64,000 bases of DNA from Exophiala sp. HKRS030. Lineage: Eukaryota; Ascomycota; Eurotiomycetes; Chaetothyriales; Herpotrichiellaceae. The stretch's first letter is position 1, and each line of letters starts with the position of its first letter. Shown here piece by piece: positions 35,069-46,989 of the stretch. The stretch lies in contig JAHWDD010000005.1 of NCBI GenBank assembly GCA_023897205.1, positions 3,658,001 through 3,722,000 of the forward strand, in the 5' to 3' direction. The position numbers and the translations under genes were made by a program. The notes beneath the pieces were generated by a model that was not told where the DNA came from, ran no database searches, and was given only the letters and a program-made list of their open reading frames with translations.

Positions 35069-37039
35069 GACTGGGTTGCTTGTGAAAAAATCCATGAATC
35101 TCATCTGAATGAACTCTCTTTGCGCCCCGTCTGAAGACACATACGCATTCAACAGCATGACTTCTTGTTCATCGTTTGAAATTTATCTTTTCAGCGGGTG
35201 CTCTTATACCCCTCGCGTACCTTTGATATAAAAACTGGTTCCGGTCAGCTGCTCATCCTCTGACTTAATCGAGACAGTTCAGCTGTATTCATTGAGGTAA
35301 TATACTGGGAGCGGCTTCATCAAGATTTCTGAAAGGCCGGTCGAGATCTCGTGATCTGCCTTGTGGAAATGAAGGGACAGTTGCGAGAGCTGAAGATACT
35401 GTCGGCCACTGAAACAAACCAGAAATTCACACTCGGGTTGCATTTTAGATTGGCCTGGAATGGGTCTTCTGAGACACAACATATGACGCCTTAGAAGTCC
35501 TATTATCTCGTGAAATTGAGTGAGCCTACGGATTGCTACGACATCTCACGATCTACACCAGATTATACTATGATCTGTCTCAGTAAACTCGACTTAAGCC
35601 ACAATGGTACTGTCTATTCTACCATTGAGTTGCCAAGTTTTCTGGTCTTACAAATGCAAAAGGTTGGTATCATGGTAGGCCTCCCTATTCTGTCCAGAAG
35701 CAGCTATAGCCCGGTGTGCCTTGCTGTATGATTGTAGGCTAATTTCAACTCTATGGATGCTCGCCAAGATCTTTCGGTTGCCCAGCCGCCTGATTAACAG
35801 TGCTTGTGAGTACAATGCTACGATAAATAGTGAACGGGGAAGAATTGAGATATGGCAAACGCAATGATCTAATCCGGGTTTTAATGGCACTCACAGTTCT
35901 TCCTTTCGTCACTTATAGTTCTAAGGCGTTGTTCGACTACCAGGCGTAGTGATTTCGTAGAAATCGATATCGTCAAGGAGGAAAAATCTCAGTCTCCATG
36001 GTTCCTTCTGCAGGACAGAAATCGGATAAATCCAAGTGCTACTCTATCCCCCGTAGTCCATACCCGCTGGATGTCCACATCCAGCCGTGCGACCATGGAG
36101 CGATGCACCAATCGCAGAAATTAATGGCGAACTTGTGCCGAATAGTTTGCTCCCGGCAAATACCAAAGTGCTTTACCAAGGTTTCTCTCTTTGCCAAGCT
36201 CCTACCGGCCTCATTTTGGTCTTGGGAGGCCCAGTGCCTTTGCACGGATGGCGCTCGAAGCTTCTTCAAGCGAAGCATATAATTCTCCCCGCGGCTGCAA
36301 TCGTAGGCCGTAATGAGGTTGAGCAGAAATCTTGGATGCCGACCGAACTATAGTCTATTCAACCGTCGGTCAAATCCTGTGCGCAACGTATGAGTCAGTG
36401 GCACGACCGCTCAAATGCAGACCTACCCACTTGTGTCGCTTCTTTTGATCGGTGACATCATACCTGATGTTGGCATTCCTTAGCCTCGTCGTCTCACGGC
36501 AAGGAGTAGTCTGTGGGATGCCGAACATCACGCCAATGGAAGGATACAAGCAGGGAAAAGAAACAGTAAAGAAACATAAAGAAACCTAATGAGAACTCCA
36601 ATACCATTACCTTCGTCGAAGTCGCCGTATCCTTGTCTCTTAATGAATCCAGGTAATCGAGAAAGTAAGATTCGTGGGGAGGGAAGAGGAGGCGGCGGGG
36701 GAGAAGTTGGGGCATGCCAAGACGTGGAGAGGAAAAGGCGGAGATCCCTGCCTGAAACCTCGTAGTGTCCTGGCTATTCTTCCAGGATGTAACAGGCTAT
36801 CCATCACGGAATTATGTCTGAATTTCTTGGTAGTACGCTTAGATGGATGAATGTCGATCAATTTGGCTAAATAAATCGGCCGACTTGTTGAACGCATCAT
36901 GGCATACATAAAGCAAGGCGGCGACGAGACCACAAGGTCAGGACATCTATTCAGCACCCAAGGACTGCATCTTTTTTTAGCTACACCGCAATCGGTGAAG
37001 CAACGATACTGAGGCATCGTCAACCTTGTTCAGTCAATC
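35069..37039. other. intergenic, about 2 kb
   Basis: No open frame here has a motif or a believable exon structure. This stretch includes the promoter of the sugar transporter gene. I see no tRNA, repeat or mobile-element remnant. Confidence 0.45.
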
Positions 37040-38700
37040 ATGAAGTTCAAACCCAAAGCGACGCAGAGGCCGCAAAAGCCACCGAAAGGACACTTTTTCT
37101 TTGCCGACCGAGTCTTTCCTCGTGTCAAGTGGTGGCAGAACAAACGCCTGAGAGTGCTATACATCTACTGTATTGTATTGATCTTCGTCAACATTGCCAA
37201 TGGCTTCGATGGGTCCATGATGAACAGTTTGCAGTCTCTCCCATACTGGATCAACTATTTCGGTGATCCTCGTGGAGCTGTACTCGGGCTTCTTGCCTCG
37301 TCGATGAGTCTTGGAAATCTAATCGCCTTACCAGCCGTCCCCTATGTCTGCGATATATTTGGACGTAAAGCTGGAGTTATCGGTGGATCTCTAATCTTGG
37401 TTCTCGGTGTCGGTATCCAGGCTGGAGCTGCCAATTACAACATGTTTCTCGCCTCTCGGTTTGTTCTAGGCTTTGGCATGTCGTTCGCTACCGCAGCCGG
37501 CCCTCTCCTGGTTGCCGAGATTGCCCATCCTCAAGATCGTGCTATTATCACCACGTTCATGGGTTGCTCATATGCGATTGGATCATTTGTGGCAGCTTGG
37601 GTGACATTCGGTACTTTGAAGATCCCTAGTGACTGGGCGTGGCGACTACCGTCGCTATTGCAGGCTTGGGCTACCTTGGTGGTCCTTGGCTTCATCTATT
37701 TCATCCCGGAATCGCCGCGGTGGTACATTAGCCGCGATGAACATGAGAAGGCTCTGAAAGTTCTCGCGTACTATCATGCTGATGGCAACGAACAAGATCC
37801 ATTTGTTCAGCTCGAGTACACCGAGATCCGAACAGCATTGGCCCTTGACAAAGACGCAGATAACAACAACAAATGGGTCGACTTCTTGAAAACCAAAGGC
37901 AATCGAAAACGAATAACACTAGTCATTGCTATTGCTCTCTTCGGTCAGTGGTCCGGTAACGGCATCGTTGCGTACTACCTCAGACTGGTCATGAATATGA
38001 TCGGCATTACGGACCCGCAGGACCAGCTTGGTATCAACGGTGGCTCGAAAGCCATGTCACTCCTTGTGAATTTGGTGATCGCCTTCCAAGTTGATCGCTT
38101 CGGACGAAGGCCAATATTTATGGTCAGCACGGTCGGTATGTGTGTCATGTTTGTGATTTGGACAATTCTCAGTGCACGATATGCCATTGAGGAGAACCCA
38201 GGTCCCGGTCTTGGAAGGGGTGTTGTGGCTTTGATATATCTGTACAACTTCTTTTACAACTTCAAGTAAGTATTGCCCACAAGCCTTCCGACAGCTTAAC
38301 AGTCACTGACGCTCTATCTCATAGGACCGGACTTCCGCTCACCTACACGGTTGAAATCATGCCGTATGGGCTGCGTGCGAAAGCCGTCACACTCTCTGCG
38401 TTTGTCACGACTGCGGCAGTGTTCTTCAACCAATTCGTCAACAGCATTGCATTGAACAACCTTCAATGGCGATATTACATCTTCTATTGCGTCTTTTTGG
38501 GCTTCGAAATCGTTTTCATCTATTTCTTCCTTGTTGAAACCAGATATGTGCCGATGGAAGAGATCGCCAAGTATTTCGACGGGGATGCAGCAGATGTTTC
38601 TACACTTACGAACGTCCAGACAAAGGCCGATATGGCAGGAGATGTTACAGTTGAGGAAGTTGAAGACAAGCAAGTTCGCGACGACAGGCGAATGGTATGA
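37040..38700 (+). CDS. MFS sugar transporter (lactose/hexose permease type)
   Basis: This is a proton-coupled sugar or glycoside importer of the fungal LAC12-like branch. Exons are 37040..38265 and 38325..38700, with a 59-nt intron (GTAAGT, TCACTGAC branch, CATAG), giving 533 aa. It has 12 predicted helices. Sugar-porter signatures are visible: NGFDGSMMNSLQ in helix 1, DIFGRKAG after helix 2, PESPRWY after helix 6, the central cytosolic loop, FGQWSGNGIVAYYL in helix 7, DRFGRRP and VETRYVPMEEI near the end. The ATG at 37040 gives a normal cytosolic N terminus. It converges with the P450 gene 200 bp downstream. The substrate cannot be read from sequence. Confidence 0.92.
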
Positions 38701-38902
38701 GACAAGGCGGAGAGCGCCAATGAGCTCGGGAAGTGATTGCAGAGAACATCCGAGATGTTCGGATCCGTGTGTCAGGCTCTTTTTTATTGCCTGGGGAGGG
38801 AATCCCATTATTCCCTCTGACGATGGTTGGATTTTGATCACAATAGCACCGAGGGAAGGCAGGAGGACAGCTCTCAGCTGTGGAGGTATGAAACAACTTA
38901 GA

Positions 38903-40602
38903 TCATTCTTTGATGATATGATAAGCAATTTCCAGCCGATGACCCTTTGGACCTGAAAGATAACTGTCGATTGCCTCCATATCGCCACTGTCGTAGATGG
39001 TAGTAGTGAAATTTACGTACACGCTCGCAAACAGGAATTTCATAACTGCACCTCCAGTTAGTCGCGATACCAATGATCTTTGGTGTTATGCACTGAGTGC
39101 AGTGGGGTGGCTTACAATAAAATGCGAGATGATTCCCAGGACAGCCCCTCCCACCGCTGCTAAAACCCCAGAACCATCTCTTCATCAACGTCTGTTGATC
39201 CTTAGTTGATTCGAGCCATCTTTCTGGCTTCCATGAGTCCGGGTCCGGGAAGATTTCTGGCTTGCGATGCAGGACACAGGCGTATGATTGTACAACGGTA
39301 CCGATGGGGATGTTATGATATCCACCCAAAGTGCACGGCTTTGGAACCATGCGGGGCTGCCCGCCAGGGACAGTGGGCCAAAGTCGTAGGGTTTCCATGA
39401 TAACAGCGTGGAGTATGGGAAGTGCATCTAATTCTCGTGGATCTGCGATGTCCTCGAGATCGAGGACTTTGCCAGGTATATGGAAAGGAGGTCGTGATAA
39501 AGTCAGTAGTTCTTCTCGAATTTTTCTTTGCCATTCTGGGTGACGACTGAGTTCGTAAAATAGGTAGGTAGATGTGTTGCCGCTCGTTTCGAAGGCCCCG
39601 AATTAAGCGAGAACATTTCGCTTGCGATTTGGAGTCGTTGAGGGTAGTTTTTGGATTTCGAATTGATGTCGCTCATGCTTCTGAACACGGATTCAAATAC
39701 CACTGGCTGGTCCTCCGGAGATACTGGCTGGTGGTTTGCTAAGAGTTGCTGAGCTTGGTCACACTTGTCTAGATTCCACTCCTCCACCGCCTGAAAGCCA
39801 ACATCTACCCATTTTGGAATGAGATAGAATCCGACTTTACGCAAGGCATTGGAAAGGTTAGGAAACTGGAATTGCCAGAAAACGTATTGCGAAATCCCAA
39901 AAAATCCATCCAGGTATAACCTCCTCTCACTGATATCCTCCACCAGGTTACTACCAAGTGAACGGCCGAATTGCCACTGAGTAAAAGAGTCCAAGAAGTA
40001 TGAGTAGTTCAGCTCCATCATCTCTAAGGCGATGCCCTTTCTTGCAGAATCGAATATGAGAGGGATCAAGCGATGGAACAACACGTCGCGGGTCGCAGCA
40101 CGAAGGGGCTGTGAAGACATTACAAACGTCTTTGAGAGTGGTTGGGAGATAATCTTTCTCATTGGCGAATGGGCGCCATTATCTTCGATCGTAAATAAAT
40201 TCCCAAGTCTGCAAGGGTAATTAGCGATTCTGATAGCCGGTCATGGCTCCTCCAAGGTTTTCAGGCATACCCATAAACGGCAAAGCCATTGAAATAATGT
40301 CCAGGAGGCTTCGGGAATCCTCCTTGATAAATGGTCTTGACGCCATCTTCGAAAGAATTGACACTGATCACATTAGGGGCGAGTCGAATCGCGACACCTT
40401 TTGACAGATGCAATCTGGAGACTTGGCGATTCTCCTGCTGCGTCCATTTCATCCAAAGAAGCCACGCGGGGCTAACGCTGCATGACCAATGCGCATTCGG
40501 TATTTTTGCTAGAGGCGAAATAAAAGCCGGGTGGACAATGAATCTGAAGATTAGAAGAACTATCAATATCAAGGCGACAACATGGCTGATGTGGAAAGTC
40601 AT
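38903..40602 (-). CDS. microsomal cytochrome P450 (one apparent frameshift)
   Basis: This is a haem-thiolate monooxygenase anchored by an N-terminal helix (VVALILIVLLIFRFIVHPAF). Exons are 40602..40271, 40208..39116 and 39045..38903; introns are 62 and 70 nt. The I-helix motif is GAFETSGNTSTYL, the ExxR pair is in METLRLWP, PERW is present and the haem loop is FSSGGRGCPGNHLA. The last exon adds the usual hydrophobic strand (MKFLFASVYVNF). The frame breaks at the C4 run 39596-39599, just before the I-helix; one added base gives exactly 523 codons, which supports the whole exon model. The CYP family and substrate are unknown. The ATG at 40602 is chosen because it immediately precedes the membrane anchor. 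It sits between a sugar transporter and an acyl-CoA ligase. Confidence 0.88.
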
Positions 40603-41628
40603 GTTGTTGCCTATGTCTCTGTCGCCGAGCACTGCCAGAGTGTTAGGTGTCAGGCGTTGAAGAAAACGGAGATGGACGTTTGAGCAATAAAGGTGCAATA
40701 CTGCTTGCTTTTCACACGATCCAGACTCACCTCAGGCGCACCCAATAAAGAGGGCCTAGTTTGGGCTCAATACGAAAGCCGTTCCCACGATCAACGTGCA
40801 TTGCTCTAAGTGGCCACGGGATAGTTTGTGCGGACGGAAGAAACGCATTTTGCGACCGTTATAGGTCAATCCCACCGAGGCCGCAACGTGTTTTCTTATC
40901 GGGCGTGGCACCAATTGCACGTGAGATGAGTAATTGAAACTACCCACTGTCGGTGCTAGGCTCCTTGGACTGTCTTGCGCATCCATACGATTGTGGCCGG
41001 AGAAAATTTCATTGGCGTAATCTTTGCCCAATTAGGGCAAACTTCCTAGCCCGAAGGGCCGCCCTCCCTGGACTTGACGTGCCAGCTCGGTAGACGTTTC
41101 AACGCGAGGCGAGAGAATGCTCCGAAGCGAACCTCTCCAAAGATTCATAGCCCGGGCCTAACTCGGAGAGGGCATTATCTCAGTCTTTTGGTAGGACCCA
41201 AGATTAAACTATAGCGCTAAACACCTGAATTACAAAAGTCCTGAGGTGTAACTGAGGTCGCGTGCGAACTATTCGAGTGATAACAGCCTGTGAGTCTCTG
41301 TTCTCTGATTGGATTGTCCTATCGTGTCATTATCATGAGATTCCTCAGTCAGAGCCATTTATACCCTTGTAGTCGCCTAACCATATACACCATATGAGAT
41401 TTATACCGTTGCAATTGCCGTGTCTTCACTATGGGGTCAAGCTCCAAGGTTTCACAAGAACTATCGCATGACAATAAAACAAGTCAGATCTATGTACCAC
41501 ACCTGTATGCCTCAACAGTCAATCCAGGAAAGAGAGTTGTCGGCCTGCTCAACTATTGGTCAGATGAGCTGCCTTTTTATCGGTAACATCTATTAATGGT
41601 ATGCACTTTCACTCCACCGTCTCGCCGT
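40603..41628. other. intergenic, about 1 kb
   Basis: This is the promoter of the P450 gene and the 3' flank of the ligase gene. No gene or repeat is recognised. Confidence 0.5.
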
Positions 41629-43354
41629 TCAGAGCTTGGAGTTAGACTTAACCGCTTCCTCTTTCTCGCTCGCCTCTCTCAAAACTCGCTTCAGAATCTT
41701 TCCACTGGGGAGTTTGGGAATCGCGTCCACAAACTGAACAACGCCGACCTGTTTATAGCCTGCTAGACGACCTCGCATATATTCCTTGACGGCTTCCTGG
41801 CTGAGCGAAGAGTTCGGTCGCTTCACGATATACGCCTTAGGTATCTCAGTGCCATCGGGAAGTGATTTGCCAATTACAGCTGCATCGACAATGTCAGGAT
41901 GTTCGGTCAATGCTCCTTCCAACTCTGCCGGCGCCACTTGAAAGCCACGAACTTTGATTAACTCTTTCACTCTTTCCACGCAGTACATCAAGCCTGTTTC
42001 TTTGTCGACCTGCATGACGTCGCCGGTTTTGTAATATCCTTCGAAGTCCCAGCTCTCCTGAGTGGCTTTCGGGTTTTCTAGGTAGCCCATGATGATTGTT
42101 GGACCCTTGACACAATACTCTCCCCTTCCTTGCTCGGTAACATCATTTCCGTCCTGGTCAATGAGCTTGGCTGAGTTACATGGTAGAGGTATACCCACAT
42201 TCCCCCATGCATCAAGTTCACCCTGAGCACACTTCCGCGCCACGTCCCATGGTACGATGTTGAACATTGTAGTTGTTTCCGTCATACCCCAGACCTGGGA
42301 GAAAGTGGCGCCATCTCCGAGCAATTTGTTGAACCTCTGCTGAAGATCTCCCGAACATGGAGCGGCCCCGACGGTACCATTGCGAACAGACTTCAGACTA
42401 CAATCCTGGCGGAAATTAGGAGACTTGGGGTCAGCCAATCCACTCATAACGATGGCGTTAACCATTGGCGGCACCGAAAAGATCTCTGTCAATTGGTATT
42501 TTGCATGGTACGTAAGGTAAGGGACCATGTCAAATCGACGCATCACTACAGCATGTAAGTTTAGAGACAAGTAGAATTGAATGTGGCTCACCATAAGCCT
42601 CTCTGCCTTCCTTGATGACAGATGTGAAAACCTGAGGGGCAATACCCACGTGGAAGAATGGCATGCATAGCACTATACGATATGGATAGTCTCGGGGGTT
42701 TGCCTCGAAAAACAGCTGATGTTGAGCTGTGAGATTGCGATGAGATGTCATGGCACATTTTGGCAATCCTGTTGTACCTGATGTATAGTACAGCTGGGCT
42801 ACCGTGCCAGCAGATCGCTTTTCATCATCGAACCGGATCCACTCCTCTGTGCCATACTGCAATAGGGACCTCCAAGACCGCATACCATTCGGAACACTTT
42901 GTCCTGACAGCGTATCCAACACAAAGAGGCGTTGTCCGACGTCAATGTTGTTTTCATTCAACGCCTTCAGCATGTTGGGCAGGATCTCAGGCTCGGAAAA
43001 GACAAATTTTGCTCTTGCAAGCTTGATTGCATGGTTTAGTTCTCCGGGCGTATAACTTGGATTGGTGCCCGTGGACAGGCCTCCAGCACCGATTATTGCC
43101 AGAATAAGTAAAGGGTACAGTAAAGAGTTGAAGCTGTGAATGCAAACAACATCCCCAGGCTGTAGACCTGCAGCCCTCAGCCCTGCGATCAGTTGACAGA
43201 CGGTTTTCTTTGCGGTGGCATAGGTGTAGTGCCTTGATGGGTCCTCTGGATCGATAAAGATGGGCTTCTCAACCGAGTACGATGGGTTATCAAAGGTGAA
43301 AGAGACGAGATCCTTGCCCGATAAAGGGTACGTGCCTGTACTGGGGAAGGGCAT
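41629..43354 (-). CDS. peroxisomal AMP-dependent acyl-CoA/4-coumarate-CoA ligase-like enzyme
   Basis: This adenylate-forming enzyme activates a carboxylic acid to its CoA thioester. Exons are 43354..42592 and 42545..41629 with a 46-nt intron (GTGAGC...CTGTAG), giving 559 aa in frame. Motifs are YYTSGTTGLPKCAMTSH (P-loop), GMTETTTMF (A5-like), GYYKTGDV, VKELIKVRGFQV and PSGKILKR with the catalytic Lys. The last three residues are SKL, a canonical PTS1, so a peroxisomal location is likely, as for fungal 4CL-like enzymes of phenylacetate, coumarate or side-chain metabolism. It is transcribed in the same direction as the P450 gene 1 kb downstream. The substrate cannot be assigned. Confidence 0.92.
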
Positions 43355-45086
43355 ATCTCGCGACTATCGTAGGTCGGCAAAAGTGAAAGATTTGAAGTTG
43401 TTGAGGGAATTGAGTAACAACACAGGCCGGGATGATATGTTTCAATACTCTTAACTGTAAACCAAAAGGAAGTCAATGCGCTTAAAAACTCAAGTGCAAG
43501 TCTAGTCTCAGTTCTCAATTCTCGCCTTGCTGTAATACTGTTGGTTGAAGATGCGCAAGGAGATTAAGGAGTATTTGTACTGAGGCAATGGTCAATTGCT
43601 GTTTTCGAGCATTGCTAGCGTACCTTTTCCAAGCTGCAAGTCGGCATCCTCCCCGTCAGCCTCGATATCGACTATGCCCGTTGGACTTCCGACGGTGCCG
43701 ACCCAAGTAAACGTTCTTGTAATTCCGAGGTTGCCATGCCGAAAGAGTGCGGGGGAAAGATTATATCACGTGACGCGCCTCGGAGTTGGTGGACAATCTG
43801 CCTTCATTGTTTAGTTCCAATGCGGTCTCACACCGACCCTTCATTCGTTCGTTGTCTTCATGGTGAAGAATAGACCTTAACGCCGAAGAGTGCTCGGGCA
43901 AGTTGACGACATGCTGTCGGTCGACCTCATATATTGGAACGAACCCGTCATTGGACCTTGTATCCTAGCTACTTCGTTTTCTCGCCCGACTAGCCGCCAA
44001 TCACCTGGGCCCTGCCTAAGACTCGTTGTCAGTCAACTGATGGTCGATTTATGTGTGTCGCATGGTTTGCCTCGTCTCTGTCGGATCGTTGTGTACTTGA
44101 ACCAAAGAGATAACAGGTCCCGGGCCGTCCAGACACGTTGCAAAGGGATGTTCAAACATGTCCATGCCTGGTGTCAGTGAAGTCATATTAGTGTGCGGGA
44201 AGTACTGTAAGTCCAAAAGGTGGGTTGAATATGCCTACATGCAGTTATGCACAACAGTAAGCGTCAATGTTAGATGTCTTCGTAAACGCATCGACTGTAT
44301 CGTCCGTGAGATGCTCCAGATTGATCAAGCGGCATGAAATCCAGAATCCATAAGTCTTGCGCATAGGTCAACGCGCGCCCAATATGTCTGCGGGCTAGGC
44401 TTGTTAGCCACAACGGTCAAGACAGTCGTTACTCTCTCTTAAAGAAGTGAAAACTTGATGTGAACACGAATACAACACAACCATCTCAGGACTGAGTCAT
44501 GACAATGGTGATCAAAGCTTTTCAAAATGACTATCGGAGATAAGTCGCTGATTCTGTATAGTTTCACTCTCAAGTCATTCCGTTCTGTAAAGAATCAAAG
44601 GATGGCGCCACGGGTACCCACATGCTGAAAAAGTGCAATGAAGGCGGGCTTGACGACGGTCGAGGCTGCTTGCGATGTCCACGGATAAGTGTAAGTGTTT
44701 TAGTAAAAGAATTCGGAATGTTCGGTAGACCCGTATTCATCAATACTTGTCATGCAGGGTTCGTGCTTGAATAATTTCGACTTATGGTTATTTATCTCTG
44801 TCTGACTGACTTGCCTCCCATCAAATGCTCAGTTGACAGCAGATAAAGCCTCATGAATTTGTAATGACTTATCGCGCCAAGTTACGCTCTCCGGCGGGTC
44901 AGACCACTTGGGAACTTGCTTATCTGGATATTCCCATGGCTTACTACAAAGGGGGTTGAGGCAAGCGAAAGCCCCAACGTGATTTTGAAAGCCTGTCTTT
45001 CGATATATCACTTTCATCATCTTTCTTTTATAGAAGGGCTCTCTATCAAGTTGGACAGTTCTTGGATATCTCGATATAACCATACG
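43355..45086. other. intergenic, about 1.7 kb
   Basis: This is the upstream region of the ligase gene. A short minus-strand open stretch around 43577-43760 reads like protein but lacks an ATG and is closed by a stop upstream; it could be a remnant. Nothing else is seen. Confidence 0.45.
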
Positions 45087-45433
45087 ATGTACAAGATGAA
45101 ACTGCTCAGAGTCTCCGCCCCAACCAAGCGGTTGTATAGCTCGACCTCCAGTCTCAGGTATCCCACAGCACTCCATCGCGCCGAGAGAGCAGCGGATCTT
45201 AAAGCACACCCTGAAAGTTCGCTGTCACAACAAAAATTGCCCGATGTAAAGCATAACCATCACTGGACAGAAGAGAACGCGACTCCGAGTGAAGCTGATG
45301 TAAGCCAAATTGGAGCATCCGTGGTCATGACCCCTTGAAGGCTGATTCACATCGTGTATAGCTGAGAGCAGATCGTGAGGCTGAGAAGGAGAAGGAGAAG
45401 CAGAAGGAAGCCAGCCAGAAGATAAAAGCATGA
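45087..45433 (+). CDS. small conserved-looking protein, probably mitochondrial
   Basis: There are two exons, 45087..45299 and 45362..45433, joined by a 62-nt intron (GTAAGC...GTATAG with a GGCTGATTC branch-like site), giving 94 aa. The splice joins SEAD to LRADREAEKEKE, which reads naturally, while the unspliced frame ends in an unrelated tail. The N terminus (MKLLRVSAPTKRLYSSTSSLRYP) looks like a mitochondrial targeting peptide. The middle HNHHWTEENATPSEAD resembles small mitochondrial proteins of filamentous fungi that I cannot name. The C terminus is a charged helix. An internal ATG at 45096 is an equally good start. The function is unknown. Confidence 0.6.
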
Positions 45434-46620
45434 TTTCTCGGATAGCACCTTGACCAAGTCGATGGAACAATGAGAGTTTTGTTATTCAGGGCGAGGGTGA
45501 CATGTTTGAATACTCTCAAGAATGCCAATTGAAGTGTCTACCCACCTTGCAGCAGCGACAGTTTGAAGTTCATTATCCAGAGAATAGGACTAGTTTCTTG
45601 CACTCATTTGGTGGTGTGTCTGTTGGCTTTGACTTGCAACGACTTACAAAATTCTCCCAGCCATTGTGTACTGTAGGAGACTGACCTTGGTCCGGTTCGT
45701 CGTTGGGCGTCGAGATGTAGAATAGGGGTGGGAATGGAACGTAACACCTGTGCCGATACACGGTCCTCGAGCTTGGGGTTAGCCATGATAAACCTAATTC
45801 TTGTTGAAATTGCGCGAGAACTGGCAAATTCCCGATTCCTTTGAAATGAATTTAAAAACAGTGGCATGACTGCAACAATTGTCCACTTCGGGACGGAAGG
45901 CGCCGACATCCTCCACTAGTTAGCCATGTGGATCAAGAGCGCCTCCAAGTAATGATGTCCACTCAATCATGGTAAAAGTTCACCTCCATGTTGTCAACAA
46001 GAATGAGAAAGATGTAGAAGTGAGCAATGGAACAAGTCTCGAGCAATGTCCGACTAGCTGTTAATCGTGAAGTGAACTTTTGTAGAGGTGAAGGTTGCTC
46101 GGGATCCTGGGAGAGAAGGAGTAGGCTATGGAAGACATCAAGGGTATACCTTCTTGAAGCATGAATGAAAAAGTGCCTTCAAGACCAAAGAGAGGTGTAG
46201 AATGCGTACCTACAGAGTGCGTACATAGCCTCGATGAGATATATAATACGACTGGCCTGATGTGCCACGCGTACGTGTACTCCGTACATGGAGAAATCGA
46301 TGAAAATCGACAGTCTTGGCCCACGTGACTCGCACGTGCCCGCAGTAGATTTGAGGCTGGCTAACCTAGATATGGACTAGTCTACTTTACCCCTCCAACT
46401 CCTTCCATCGCAGTGCGGTTTGTTCGAAATGATTTTGACACCAACACTCCCTTCTGACACTGCTCAAAGATCCAGACCTCTCTTCGCCATCTCTGTCTCT
46501 TTGCTTCTCATTCATCTCAGCCCAAAATCTTTCCAGCCATTCCAGTCATTCGTCGTCACGTTGGCTACGCTTCCAGCTCTTCGACTCGCACGGAGTACCC
46601 ACGTCAGGTCGTTCGCAACC
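45434..46620. other. intergenic, about 1.2 kb, overlapping a possible FKBP leader
   Basis: A 101-codon minus-strand frame at 45604-45909 has no motif and is not called. The last 190 bp form an open, in-frame upstream extension of the FKBP gene and may be translated. Confidence 0.45.
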
Positions 46621-46989
46621 ATGGCAACTCAATTGAACAAGCAACTCAAAGAGTCCGGCAACGGCACAGACTTCCCAAAACAGGGAGATCAGATCACCAT
46701 GGCCTACACTGGATGGCTTCATGATCCTTCCAAAGCAGACAATGAATACAAGGGGGATCAATTCGATAGCTCAGTGGGCAGAGGTGACTTCAAGACTGCC
46801 ATTGGCATTGGGCGGGTCATCCAAGGTTGGGATCAACTGGTGCCTCAGATGTCTCTCGGTGAGAAGGCCACTTTGACGATCCCTGGTAACCTTGCCTATG
46901 GAGATCGAGGATACCCCGGCCTGATCCCTAAGAATGCCACCCTCATCTTCGACGTGCACCTCAAGGCCATCAATCAAAAGAAGGCGTAA
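46621..46989 (+). CDS. FPR1: FKBP12-type peptidyl-prolyl isomerase
   Basis: This is a small FK506/rapamycin-binding prolyl isomerase of 122 aa from the ATG at 46621. FKBP-fold residues are present: MAYTGWL, FDSSVGRG, VIQGWDQLVPQMSLGEKATLTIP, the YGDRGYPGLIPKNATLIFDV core and the final short strand. An extra loop of about eight residues (near SKADNEYKG) sits between the first strands. The same frame is open upstream to an ATG at 46429. That start would add 64 residues ending RLARSTHVRSFATM, a plausible mitochondrial presequence, so two products are possible. I take the downstream start as the main one because it matches the family length. Confidence 0.9.
   Translation: MATQLNKQLKESGNGTDFPKQGDQITMAYTGWLHDPSKADNEYKGDQFDSSVGRGDFKTAIGIGRVIQGWDQLVPQMSLGEKATLTIPGNLAYGDRGYPGLIPKNATLIFDVHLKAINQKKA

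Noticed and set aside
45604..45909. 101-codon minus-strand frame
   Set aside because: No motif is seen, and overlapping frames of similar length occur in the same place.
46376..46388. CTAGTCTACTTT shared with the MITE interior (about 12209), possibly a second copy
   Set aside because: Only 12 bases match and neither inverted repeat is present nearby.
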